The notes under the pieces were generated by a model. The model did not search any database, was not told the origin of the DNA, and saw nothing but the letters and a program-made list of their open reading frames with translations. From Actinomycetota bacterium (GTDB taxonomy: Bacteria; Actinomycetota; Actinomycetes; S36-B12; CAIYMF01): a stretch of 64,000 nt of DNA. The DNA lies in contig JAPLAU010000032.1 in NCBI GenBank assembly GCA_026393115.1, forward strand, positions 1-64,000, written 5' to 3'. Both the position numbers and the translations under genes were made by a program. Shown here piece by piece: positions 25,845-37,991 of this stretch (position 1 is its first letter; each line of letters opens with the position of its first letter).

Positions 25845-26786
25845 ATGGGTGTGCACGTTTCTGATGATCCTGCCGGGCTCGGGTGGGTGATTACGCGCGC
25901 TGAGGCTCTCGCTTCGGGGGTGAGCCCAGCCCAGATCCGCTTGCGAGTTGAGAGTGGCCGCTGGACCTCGTGGCGCCCGGGTACCTACGTTCGCTCGTGG
26001 GCGCTCCCGCCCATCGATGATCGCTTTGAGCGAGAGCGTCGTGACCATGTGCTGAAGGCGGTGTCAGTGGCACTTCTTGCCTCGAGCGCGACCATCTCAT
26101 TCACTTCGGCAGCGCTGGTGCATGACCTGCCGTTGGTGTCGGGAGTTCCCAGTGAAACGCACCTCGCCGTGCCCTCTGAGTCATGGGCAGGGCATCGACG
26201 CGGCGTACATTCTCATCGTCTTGAACTGCCAGCGATGGATCGTGAAGTCAGCGACAAGTGGAACGTCGCAGTGACGACTGCCTCACGCACCTGGGGCGAT
26301 ATCGCTCGCACTGCATCACTGGCCGATGCGCTGAGTGTCGGTGATAGAGCATTGCGCGAAGGTGCGGTGACACGTGAACAGCTTGAGAGTGTGCTTGAAC
26401 GTACCGAACACCTACGCGGACGTGTTCGTGCTGTGGAGGCGTTCACCCTGCTCGACGGTCGTCGAGAAACGGCACTTGAGTCACTGAGTTTCGCGCGCTT
26501 CATCGAGTGGGGAATTCCAGTCCCCGTCATGCAACACGAGTTGTGGGATGACGAGGGGTTCGTTGGGCGCGTCGACTTCTGGTGGCCTGAGTTTGGCCTC
26601 GTTGGCGAGGCTGACGGGCGAGTGAAGTACGCGGGCAGTCCAGACGCGATGTGGCACGAGAAGAGACGGGAGTTGAGGTTGCAGCGGCTGGGCCTGCGAG
26701 TCGTCCGCTGGGTGTGGATCGATGTCGCGTACCCGAGCAGCCCCTTCCGTGCGGCGTTGGCGCGGTGTTTTACACGTGCGGCCTGA
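25845..26786 (+). CDS. AbiEi-like winged-helix plus PD-(D/E)XK/DUF559 nuclease-like protein
   Basis: A 313-residue protein. The N-terminal part resembles the AbiEi-type winged helix (VITRAEALASGVSPAQIRLR ... GRWTSWRPGTYVRS, residues 15-51). The C-terminal part has restriction-endonuclease-like residues: E208/E212 (RETALES), D244 (GRVDFWW), E255 and K261 (GEADGRVK), then HEKRRELRLQRLGLRVVRW, as in DUF559/Vsr-like domains. DNA cleavage is plausible but unproven. The last eight codons and stop lie inside repeat copy 2. The flanking repeats suggest the gene and its trailing palindrome move or duplicate as a unit. No partner toxin is adjacent. The start has no clear ribosome site. Confidence 0.7.
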   Translation: MGVHVSDDPAGLGWVITRAEALASGVSPAQIRLRVESGRWTSWRPGTYVRSWALPPIDDRFERERRDHVLKAVSVALLASSATISFTSAALVHDLPLVSGVPSETHLAVPSESWAGHRRGVHSHRLELPAMDREVSDKWNVAVTTASRTWGDIARTASLADALSVGDRALREGAVTREQLESVLERTEHLRGRVRAVEAFTLLDGRRETALESLSFARFIEWGIPVPVMQHELWDDEGFVGRVDFWWPEFGLVGEADGRVKYAGSPDAMWHEKRRELRLQRLGLRVVRWVWIDVAYPSSPFRAALARCFTRAA

Positions 26787-26875
26787 TCACTGGTGGGGGC
26801 GACTGCGAAAATCTGCCGCGGTGGTGATCTCAAGCCCGAAATTGGGCATCGAGATAGCAAACCCGGCAGATTTTC
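26760..26875 (+). repeat. 116-bp palindromic repeat, copy 2 (gene-associated)
   Basis: This copy begins exactly at codon 306 of the nuclease-like gene and includes its stop. The 12-bp arms (26807-26818 and 26864-26875) are identical to copy 1. The loop differs and forms its own hairpin, GCCC-gaaatt-GGGC, which copy 1 lacks. It could terminate transcription of the gene before lysC. The remainder up to 27019 holds only the lysC leader with AAGGAG. Confidence 0.85.
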
Positions 26876-27019
26876 GCTGTGGAGCACTGTTCAACGGAGG
26901 AATCGGCGCGCGACGATGCGTGCACCGTAAGGGTTGCGACCCACGTCACCTGAATTCGGCCGGAGGGGCGGCCCCGGATAGACTGGCGCTTCCGCCGAGC
27001 AAGGACAAGGAGCAGCGCC

Positions 27020-30938
<3,919 letters not shown>

Positions 30939-30947
30939 AAAAAGACC

Positions 30948-32060
30948 CTAGCGCGCAGTTCGGTTCGCCTCGCCGATCCAGCGATGAAGCAGCGCAACAA
31001 ATGCGGGCCCGTCGACATCCCAGTTCGCATGGGCGCGGACGTGCTCGTGCCCTGCGGCTCCCATCTGTCGGCGACGCTCGTCATCGTTGAGCAAGCCGAG
31101 CACGGCGTCGGCCGCAGCGGCGGGGTCGTTGAAGGGAACGATCACTCCGCTAGCAGCTTCTTCGACGAGAGAGCGGGCTCGCGGTAAGGGCGTGGTGACG
31201 ACAGGAATTCCCCGAGCCATGTACTCGACAACCTTGGTGGGCATGGAGTGCCGGTAGTTGGGCTGATCGTGCAACAGCGACAGGCCCACCCCCGATCCCT
31301 CGATCAAATCAAGTGCCTGATCGTTGTCGACGAATCCTTCGTATCGGATCCAGCCGGCGGAGTGGGCCGCTGCGAGTGGCTCGGCGGTCGCGCTATCGGC
31401 GGGACCGATGACGACGAGTTCAGCACTCTGGTGAATTCGTCGACCGACTTCGATCAGGTCGAGTCCACCGCGTTCGACCGAGACGCGTCCGAGGTACACC
31501 GCACGGCGGGCATCGGGGGCGGGCACATCGGGTGGAACAGGTGACGTATTCGGAACGACGGGGTGGGGGAATTCGAAGCGCTCGGCGTAGTCGGACTCAG
31601 CGAGAAGCAGCCGGTGGGTGCGCTCGGCTCGATGCTCGAGTGTTGAGACTCCGCTTCGAACGAGGGGGCGAAGTTGCTCAGGAAGCCACGCCTTGAGCGA
31701 GAGAGCGGCCGCTGTGTCTTCGTGCACATCCCAGACCACCAGCGGGTGGTCGAGACCGACAGCAGCCACGAGTAGTTCAGGGTCGTGCAGCACGACGACA
31801 TCGTGGTGGGGAGCAAGTCGGCGCAGTGCTGAGCGGGCCTCGCGGAGAGCCGCCGTGCGTCGTCGCCCCACCGCCCGGGGCAGATCGACGGTGTCGATAC
31901 CCGAGGGTGTCTGCACTCCGTAGTCGCTAAATGGTGCGGCAAAGGTGACGCGGTCTCCGGCGGTGGTCAAGGCGCGGATCTCGCGTTGAAAGATGCGGGC
32001 GTCGCGGGGGTCGTGCACGACCGTCATGACGAGAATGCGCGCTCGTCCGTCGGTGGACAT
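30948..32060 (-). CDS. Glycosyltransferase, GT4-like
   Basis: A 370-residue GT-B fold enzyme. The N-terminal half begins ILVMTVVHDPRDARIFQREI. The C-terminal half carries YLGRVSVERGGLDL, VVIGPAD and the nucleotide-sugar region MPTKVVEYMARGIPVVTT. ATG 32060 is chosen over an ORF extension because GGAGGGG lies 3-4 nt upstream and the Rossmann core begins here. It is divergent from the second glycosyltransferase gene, at the left end of a surface-polysaccharide cluster. Donor and acceptor are unknown. Confidence 0.82.
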   Translation of the reverse strand: MSTDGRARILVMTVVHDPRDARIFQREIRALTTAGDRVTFAAPFSDYGVQTPSGIDTVDLPRAVGRRRTAALREARSALRRLAPHHDVVVLHDPELLVAAVGLDHPLVVWDVHEDTAAALSLKAWLPEQLRPLVRSGVSTLEHRAERTHRLLLAESDYAERFEFPHPVVPNTSPVPPDVPAPDARRAVYLGRVSVERGGLDLIEVGRRIHQSAELVVIGPADSATAEPLAAAHSAGWIRYEGFVDNDQALDLIEGSGVGLSLLHDQPNYRHSMPTKVVEYMARGIPVVTTPLPRARSLVEEAASGVIVPFNDPAAAADAVLGLLNDDERRRQMGAAGHEHVRAHANWDVDGPAFVALLHRWIGEANRTAR

Positions 32061-32158
32061 CGCCCCTCCAGCAGTCGGCCGAAAACCCACTTCCGGTCTG
32101 GGGCTGTAGCGTACCCGTGAACAGGACGGCCAGCGTCCACCGGCGGGCAGGGTTGACG

Positions 32159-33370
32159 ATGCCAGACACGCAAGCAGGGACAACGGGTCAGGCGACCCGT
32201 GCCCTGTTCTATTGCGACGCCAACCTCAATCTCATCGATGGCTCCTCGATGTTTGTCGTGTCGATGTGCCAGGTGCTGAGCGCGCTGGGCGTTGAAACCA
32301 CGGTGGTGTTGCGTGCCGAGGTCGAAAACAACGTGGTTCTCGCCGATATCGAGCGGCTGTCGGGTGTGCATCTGATTCGCGCTGTAGAAACGGGTCGAGC
32401 TCCCGGTCCGCTTCTCTCGCCGAACGATGCTGCCGGGGTGATGATCGATCTCGACGCCATCGCCCCCTTTGACCTCGTGATCGTCAGAAGCCGCCCGACA
32501 GCGGTGCTTCTGGCCGAGGCCGGCGTCTTCGACGGGCGCCTGTGGGTGTACCCACTCGACATCCCTCAGCGGGCTGCGGCCATCACCGATGACGTGCGAG
32601 CGCAGATGGCACTGATCACGTCGTCGAGTCGGCTGTTGCTGGTTCAGACGCCCCAGTTGCTCGACTACCTCGTTGAGAACTTCCCCTCAACAGCCGGGCG
32701 GTGCGAGCTGTGGCACCCGGTGGTCCCGCTCGTCGACTTCCCGCTTCCACCTCGCCCGATGGGTGGTCCGCCGGTGCGACTCGGCTACATGGGTAAGTAC
32801 GCACGTGAATGGAACACCATGGCCATGACGACGCTGCCACGGCTCTTCGCCGAACGTGGAATTGACGTCGAAGTACACATGGTGGGCGACAAGATCGGCC
32901 GCGACTCCACTGACCCAGCCTACGTTGACCAGATGAGGGCTGCTCTGGAAAGTACTCCCGGGGTCGTGTGGCACGGTGGCGTTTCCCGTCGTGAGTCGAT
33001 GCAAATCGCCGCCGGGATGGATTTTGGGCTTGCCTGGCGGGCCGCCGAAATGGATGACAGCCCCGAACTGCAGACCAAGTTGCTGGAATTCGCTGTTCTC
33101 AGGGTGCCGCCTGTGCTGCGTCGCACGCGGCTTCACGAAAATGTCATGGGAGTCGACTACCCCTTCTTCGTCGACACGCCCGAAAGCGTCGTCGACGTGG
33201 TGGTCGCGGCCCTGGGAGATTCGACGCTGATCGAGCGTGCCGAGGCTCGCTGTCGTCAGGTCACGCAGGATTTCGGCTTCACCCACTCGCTTGAGGTGAT
33301 GGCAGGTCTGCTCAGCCGGGAAATACCGGAGTGGCAGGCACCGTCGGGTTGGCACGGCCACGCGGGGTGA
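32159..33370 (+). CDS. Glycosyltransferase-like protein, GT-B fold
   Basis: A 403-residue protein with weak N-terminal similarity to GT-B enzymes and a clearer C-terminal half: VRLGYMGKYAREWNT, a mid region VEVHMVGDKIGRD, and SPELQTKLLEFAVLRVPPVLR, which corresponds to the nucleotide-sugar binding loop. ATG 32159 is preferred (GCAGGG upstream); GTG 32117 is an alternative. It begins a rightward run with the nucleotide-sugar dehydrogenase (10 nt away) and the ABC exporter, so it probably builds the exported glycan. Confidence 0.72.
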   Translation: MPDTQAGTTGQATRALFYCDANLNLIDGSSMFVVSMCQVLSALGVETTVVLRAEVENNVVLADIERLSGVHLIRAVETGRAPGPLLSPNDAAGVMIDLDAIAPFDLVIVRSRPTAVLLAEAGVFDGRLWVYPLDIPQRAAAITDDVRAQMALITSSSRLLLVQTPQLLDYLVENFPSTAGRCELWHPVVPLVDFPLPPRPMGGPPVRLGYMGKYAREWNTMAMTTLPRLFAERGIDVEVHMVGDKIGRDSTDPAYVDQMRAALESTPGVVWHGGVSRRESMQIAAGMDFGLAWRAAEMDDSPELQTKLLEFAVLRVPPVLRRTRLHENVMGVDYPFFVDTPESVVDVVVAALGDSTLIERAEARCRQVTQDFGFTHSLEVMAGLLSREIPEWQAPSGWHGHAG

Positions 33371-33380
33371 GTCTGAGAGA

Positions 33381-34688
33381 ATGAACGACAGCGTGAGCAA
33401 CACCCACCGAAACCGCCCGGGAGACGACGTGCCACTGGACCTCGTGGTCATCGGGCTTGGGTATGTGGGCTTACCTCTGGCGCAGGAGGCGGTGCGCTCA
33501 GGATTGTCTGTCGTCGGGCTCGATGTGTCCGAAACGCTCGCCGAGAGCGTGAACCTCGGTCGCTCTCATGTTGACGACCTGTCCGACGCTGATATTGCCG
33601 CGATGGTGGCGGATGGTTTCCGCGCCACCACTGATGCGTCAGTGCTTGACGACGCCAACGCGGTGGTGATCTGTGTGCCCACTCCGCTCTCCGACGAAGG
33701 TGGCCCCGATCTGGGGGCTGTTCTCTCGGCGGCACGCACGGTGGCGGCACATGTGCACCCGGGCATGCTCGTGGTGCTCGAATCGACGACCTACCCGGGC
33801 ACGACCGACGAGGAAGTGCGTCCGCTCTTAGAAGCCAGTGGCCTGCGCGCGGGCGTCGACTTTCATCTGGCCTTCAGTCCTGAGCGCATCGATCCGGGAA
33901 ATCCGCTCTTCGGCATGCGTAACACTCCCAAAGTGGTCGGAGGGCACACTCCGCGGTGCACCGAGGTGGCGTCGGCCCTGTACTCGCGCTTTGTTGACAC
34001 GGTGGTCCCCGCGGCCGGCACCCGTGAAGCCGAGATGGCGAAACTTCTCGAAAACACCTATCGACACATCAACATTGCCTTGGTCAATGAGATGGCGAAG
34101 TTTTGTCACGAACTCGACATCGACCTCTGGGATGTCATTCGGTGCGCATCAACGAAGCCGTTCGGATTCCAGCCCTTCTACCCCGGGCCGGGTGTGGGCG
34201 GCCATTGCATTCCGATCGACCCCAACTACCTGAGCTTCCGGGTGCGCGACCAACTCGGCTACCCGTTCCGCTTTGTTGAATTGGCGCAGGAGATTAACTC
34301 GTCGATGCCTGAGTACGTGGCGCATCGCACGAAGAGCATTCTTCAACAGCGCGGTACCGACATCGCCGCCTCGACGGTGCTGCTGCTGGGTGTCACGTAC
34401 AAACCCGATATCGCTGACCAGCGCGAAAGCCCGGCCGTACCCGTGGCCGAGGCTCTGAGGGCCCTCGGTGCCCATGTGATCTTCCACGACCCCATGGTGG
34501 ATGTCTGGCGATTGGGCAGTGAAAACCTGACCCGCGTTGCCGATCTCGATGTCGCGCTGGCTGAGGCCGACGTGTCGATTCTGTTGCAGGCCAACCGCGA
34601 TTACGATCTCGAGCACCTTGCCTCAACCGCACGTGTACTGTTCGACACTCGCGGGGCCAGCACAGCCGACACGACGGTGAGGCTCTGA
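33381..34688 (+). CDS. Nucleotide-sugar dehydrogenase (UDP-GlcNAc/ManNAc 6-dehydrogenase type)
   Basis: A 435-residue NAD enzyme oxidising C6 of a UDP-sugar to the uronate in two steps. It has the N-terminal VIGLGYVGLPLA, ESTTYPGTT, FSPERIDPGN, the central helix with KLLENTYRHINIALVNE, the catalytic Cys in PGVGGHCIPIDP, and the C-terminal GVTYKPDIADQRESPA. The GGHCIPIDP form fits the WecC/WbpA branch rather than UDP-glucose dehydrogenase. It supplies an acidic sugar for the polysaccharide exported by the next two genes. Confidence 0.88.
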   Translation: MNDSVSNTHRNRPGDDVPLDLVVIGLGYVGLPLAQEAVRSGLSVVGLDVSETLAESVNLGRSHVDDLSDADIAAMVADGFRATTDASVLDDANAVVICVPTPLSDEGGPDLGAVLSAARTVAAHVHPGMLVVLESTTYPGTTDEEVRPLLEASGLRAGVDFHLAFSPERIDPGNPLFGMRNTPKVVGGHTPRCTEVASALYSRFVDTVVPAAGTREAEMAKLLENTYRHINIALVNEMAKFCHELDIDLWDVIRCASTKPFGFQPFYPGPGVGGHCIPIDPNYLSFRVRDQLGYPFRFVELAQEINSSMPEYVAHRTKSILQQRGTDIAASTVLLLGVTYKPDIADQRESPAVPVAEALRALGAHVIFHDPMVDVWRLGSENLTRVADLDVALAEADVSILLQANRDYDLEHLASTARVLFDTRGASTADTTVRL

Positions 34689-34692
34689 CACT

Positions 34693-35580
34693 GTGACGAC
34701 AACCGACGCCACACCGCCCATGTCTGACCTGGCCACATTGGCGCAGCAGTACGGACTTGAGCCCATTGGTTTGCGCCCCCCACTTCACCTCTACATCCGC
34801 CAAGTGTGGGAGCGGCGCCACTTCATCACCGAGTACGCCAAAGCGCGAGCGCAGGCGCTGAACGCCGAAAGTCGTTTTGGGCAATTCTGGGAAGTACTCA
34901 ATCCGCTCCTGAGCATCGCCGTGTATTACCTCGTGTTCGGCATCATCCTGAACACGCGCGGCAGTGTTCCGAACTACCTCGCATTCTTGGTCATCGGTGT
35001 GTTCGTCAACAGCTTCACCCAGACCTCGGTACTCACCGGCGCGAAGTCGATCTCAGGTCACCTCGGACTCATCCGAGCGTTCCACTTTCCGCGCGCAGTG
35101 ATGCCGCTCGCCGATGTATTCGAGCGATTCCGTGCACTGCGCACGTCGTTGATCGTCTGCATGGTCATCGTGTTGCTCACCGGTGAGCCACTCACATGGA
35201 TGTGGCTCTTGGTGGTGCCGGCTGTTCTGTTGCAGTCGATGTTCAACTTCGGACTCACCATGGTGTTTGCTCGATTGACTGCCCGCGTGCGCGATGTGGC
35301 GCAGTTGCTGCCCTTCATGATGCGCACCTGGATGTACCTCTCGGGTGTCATGTACCCGCTCGGCACCTTTATCGACAGACTCCACGGGCCGCAGTGGGTG
35401 CACACCCTGTTGCTGATCAACCCGCTGGCGGTGTACATCGAGATTGTGCGCGACGCTCTGCTGGAGAGTTACTCAGTTCCGGTATGGAACTGGTATCTGG
35501 CCGTTTTCTGGGCGATCGTCGTGCTGATCTTCGGTTTCGTGTACTTCTGGAAGGCCGAAGAGAGGTACGGCCGTGGCTGA
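34693..35580 (+). CDS. ABC-2 type polysaccharide/teichoic-acid export permease (Wzm/TagG-like)
   Basis: A 295-residue membrane protein with six predicted segments. The cytoplasmic N-terminus has FITEYAKARAQALNAESRFGQFWEVLNPLL, the typical entrance of O-antigen/teichoic-acid exporters (shown across two fragments: FITEYAKARAQALN and FGQFWEVLNPLL). The start is GTG 34693. It overlaps the ATPase gene by 8 nt. It forms the channel carrying lipid-linked glycan across the membrane. Confidence 0.86.
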   Translation: MTTTDATPPMSDLATLAQQYGLEPIGLRPPLHLYIRQVWERRHFITEYAKARAQALNAESRFGQFWEVLNPLLSIAVYYLVFGIILNTRGSVPNYLAFLVIGVFVNSFTQTSVLTGAKSISGHLGLIRAFHFPRAVMPLADVFERFRALRTSLIVCMVIVLLTGEPLTWMWLLVVPAVLLQSMFNFGLTMVFARLTARVRDVAQLLPFMMRTWMYLSGVMYPLGTFIDRLHGPQWVHTLLLINPLAVYIEIVRDALLESYSVPVWNWYLAVFWAIVVLIFGFVYFWKAEERYGRG

Positions 35581-36427
35581 GCCTGACGCGGTCGTACCCC
35601 CGACTGAGCCCGCCGCGACCACCTCGGTCAGCGCCGAACCCACCGTCATTGTTGATGACGTCCACATCACCTATCGCGTTCACGGAAGTGGTGGCGCCTC
35701 GTCGATTCCTGGCACGAACGCGGTGGCAGCTCTTCGCCGCATCGCGACGCGTCGCAAAGGCCCCGGACCTGGTGTGCAGTACATCAAGGCCGTGCGAGGC
35801 ATGTCGTTTGTGGCGCACAAGGGTGAGGCAGTCGCGCTGATCGGCCGCAACGGATGCGGCAAGTCAACGATTCTTAAGGGAATTGCCGGCCTGTTGCCGC
35901 CTACCAAGGGTCGTGTCTACACCAGTGCCCAGCCTTCCCTACTCGGTGTTGGTGCCGCCTTGGTTCCGTCGCTCACTGGCGAGCGCAATGTCATCCTGGG
36001 TTCATTGGCCCTAGGTCTCACACCCGAAGAAGCCAAAGAGCGTATGGATGACGTCGTTGAATTTGCCGGAATCGGCGACTTCATCTCCCTGCCCATGAGC
36101 ACGTATTCGTCAGGAATGGGCGCACGCCTTCGTTTCGCGATTGCCGCCAGTGTCTCGCACGAGATCCTTCTGATCGATGAGGCGCTCGCGACGGGTGACG
36201 CTGACTTCTACCGCCGCAGTTCCGAACGAATTCGCGAACTGCGCGATCAAGCCGGGACGGTCTTCTTGGTCAGCCACTCAACGAAGGTGGTGCGTGACAC
36301 GTGTACGCGCGCGATCTGGATTGAGCAGGGCAAGATCGTGATGGACGGTGAAGTCAACGAAGTTATTAAGGCCTACGAGAAAGATGTGGAGACCAACACC
36401 GGGCGCCAGGCGGGTGCTGCGCGCTAA
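35573..36427 (+). CDS. Polysaccharide/teichoic-acid exporter ATPase (Wzt/TagH-like)
   Basis: A 284-residue ATPase with Walker A GRNGCGKST, the signature YSSGMGARL (as in TagH/Wzt), Walker B ILLIDEALATGD and H-loop SHSTKVV. It has about 60 extra N-terminal residues of low complexity but no C-terminal carbohydrate-binding domain, so export probably does not require recognition of a capped glycan. The GTG start overlaps the permease gene. It is the last gene of the cluster; a strong hairpin follows at 36451. Confidence 0.88.
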   Translation: MAEPDAVVPPTEPAATTSVSAEPTVIVDDVHITYRVHGSGGASSIPGTNAVAALRRIATRRKGPGPGVQYIKAVRGMSFVAHKGEAVALIGRNGCGKSTILKGIAGLLPPTKGRVYTSAQPSLLGVGAALVPSLTGERNVILGSLALGLTPEEAKERMDDVVEFAGIGDFISLPMSTYSSGMGARLRFAIAASVSHEILLIDEALATGDADFYRRSSERIRELRDQAGTVFLVSHSTKVVRDTCTRAIWIEQGKIVMDGEVNEVIKAYEKDVETNTGRQAGAAR

Positions 36428-36450
36428 GCGTGCCCCGTTGCAAAAACGAC

Positions 36451-36482
36451 GAGAGGGACCAGCGCTGTTGCTGATCCCTCTC
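36451..36482. terminator. Hairpin between the exporter ATPase gene and tRNA-Pro, probably bidirectional
   Basis: GAGAGGGACCAGC (36451-36463) pairs with GCTGATCCCTCTC (36470-36482), 12 of 13 bases, around a 6-nt loop. It lies 23 nt after the ATPase stop and 8 nt beyond the 3' end of the converging tRNA-Pro gene, so it can end both transcripts. No real T-run follows rightward; leftward it is followed by GTCGTTTTTGC, a good T-run for tRNA termination. Confidence 0.75.
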
Positions 36483-36490
36483 GATGAACG

Positions 36491-36564
<74 letters not shown>

Positions 36565-36594
36565 GAAGTGCTCGTTGAGCCTATCCGAGCGTGG

Positions 36595-37482
36595 TCAGTC
36601 GGCGGGTCGGAGGGTCAACAGCGTGGCCTCGGGTGGGCAGGCAAAGCGAATTGGTGCATACGGGGACGTGCCGACGCCTGCAGACACGTGGAGCCACGAC
36701 TGGTCGTAGCGGTGAAGGCCTTTGGCGCGGCGCCGGTCAAGGTCGCAATTGGTGATCACCGCGCCCACTCCAGGAATGGCCAGCTGGCCACCGTGCGTGT
36801 GGCCGGCAAGAATCACGTGCGCTCCGTCGGCGCTCATCGGATCGAGTACTCGGCGGTAGGGAGCATGAACAACACCGAGAGCGAGGTCAGCGCCCGAATC
36901 GAAAGCGCCGGCGACCTCGTCGTAGCGATCGCGTCGGATGTGCGGGTCGTCAGTTCCGCGTACGTCGCACTCGCGCCCGGCAACCGTGAGTGACCCGCGA
37001 GCATTGCTCAGATCCAGCCAGCCGGAGTTGACGAGTCCGGCACTCAGATCGCGCCACGGGAGGGGATCGCCGAGGATTCGTCTTTCACGGTCGGGCATCA
37101 GATAGCGCAGGGGATTCTTCAGCCGCGGTGCGTAGTAATCGTTCGAGCCGAGAACGAACAAACCCGGTAGTGAGAGAAGCGGATCGAGTGCGTCCATTAC
37201 CACTGGCACGGCGTCGATGTCGCTGAGGAAGTCGCCGGTGACAACGACCGCGTCGGGTTGAAGCTCGGCGAGTCCTTGCACCCAGGCCACTTTGTCGCGC
37301 TGGCCTGGCACGAGGTGAAGGTCGGACAGATGCAGCACCCGCAGTGGCGCCTGACCGCTCGGAAGCGCCGGGACCTCAACTCGTCGAAGTCGGTAAGAAC
37401 GCACTTCGTAACCTGCACCGTACGCAACGCATGCGGCTCCTGCGATCGCCGTCGCGAGGCCTAGCCGGGTAAGTGCTCCCAT
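36595..37482 (-). CDS. Membrane-anchored metallophosphoesterase
   Basis: A 295-residue calcineurin-like phosphoesterase with an N-terminal membrane segment (about residues 5-25). The metal-binding blocks are D-x-H in [25 protein letters not shown] (the usual GNHD form), VVHAPYRR and GHTHGGQ. The mycobacterial counterpart is Rv3683, likewise next to ponA2, which supports an envelope-related role (YkuE-like). The substrate is unknown. The gene is divergent from yqeY. Confidence 0.87.
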   Translation of the reverse strand: MGALTRLGLATAIAGAACVAYGAGYEVRSYRLRRVEVPALPSGQAPLRVLHLSDLHLVPGQRDKVAWVQGLAELQPDAVVVTGDFLSDIDAVPVVMDALDPLLSLPGLFVLGSNDYYAPRLKNPLRYLMPDRERRILGDPLPWRDLSAGLVNSGWLDLSNARGSLTVAGRECDVRGTDDPHIRRDRYDEVAGAFDSGADLALGVVHAPYRRVLDPMSADGAHVILAGHTHGGQLAIPGVGAVITNCDLDRRRAKGLHRYDQSWLHVSAGVGTSPYAPIRFACPPEATLLTLRPAD

Positions 37483-37526
37483 GTGGGCAGTCTCCCATTT
37501 TGGCCGTCCAGTGCTTGGATGGGGCC

Positions 37527-37991
37527 ATGACCGAGATGAAGCAACGCCTGCAAAGTGACCTCACCGAGTCTATTCGCAGCCGTGACGAGGTGCGTTCGGC
37601 AACATTGCGAATGGCCCTTTCGGCGATCACCAATGAGGAAGTTTCCGGAAAACAGGCACGCATTCTCACTGACGACGAGGTCATCACCGTTCTTGGGCGA
37701 GAGGCGAAGAAGCGGCGTGAGTCGGTCGAGGCCTACACGGCGGCAAATCGTCCCGAACTGGCCGATCGTGAAAGCGCGGAACTTGCCGTGCTAGCGAACT
37801 ACCTTCCTGAAGCGCTCAGCGAGGAGGAACTGGCGGGTCTCATTGCTGCGGCGGTAGACGCGGCTCGTGCCCAAGGTCATGAGGGCATGAAGGCGATGGG
37901 CGTGGTGATGAAGCAGCTGCAACCGCAGATCACCGGGCGTGCCGATGGTGCCGCCGTAGCGGCCGCCGTCAAGGCGGCGCTGGGCGCCTAG
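37527..37991 (+). CDS. GatB/YqeY-domain protein
   Basis: A 154-residue protein: an N-terminal helical domain (MKQRLQSDLTESIRSRDEVR ... TLRMALSAI) and the YqeY/GatB tail (LANYLPEALSEEELAGLI ... GHEGMKAMGVVMKQLQPQITGRADGAAV). The tail of GatB binds tRNA; the stand-alone proteins have no settled function. ATG 37527 is chosen; 37536 is also possible. Its stop overlaps the convergent PBP gene by 4 nt (CTAG). Confidence 0.88.
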   Translation: MTEMKQRLQSDLTESIRSRDEVRSATLRMALSAITNEEVSGKQARILTDDEVITVLGREAKKRRESVEAYTAANRPELADRESAELAVLANYLPEALSEEELAGLIAAAVDAARAQGHEGMKAMGVVMKQLQPQITGRADGAAVAAAVKAALGA

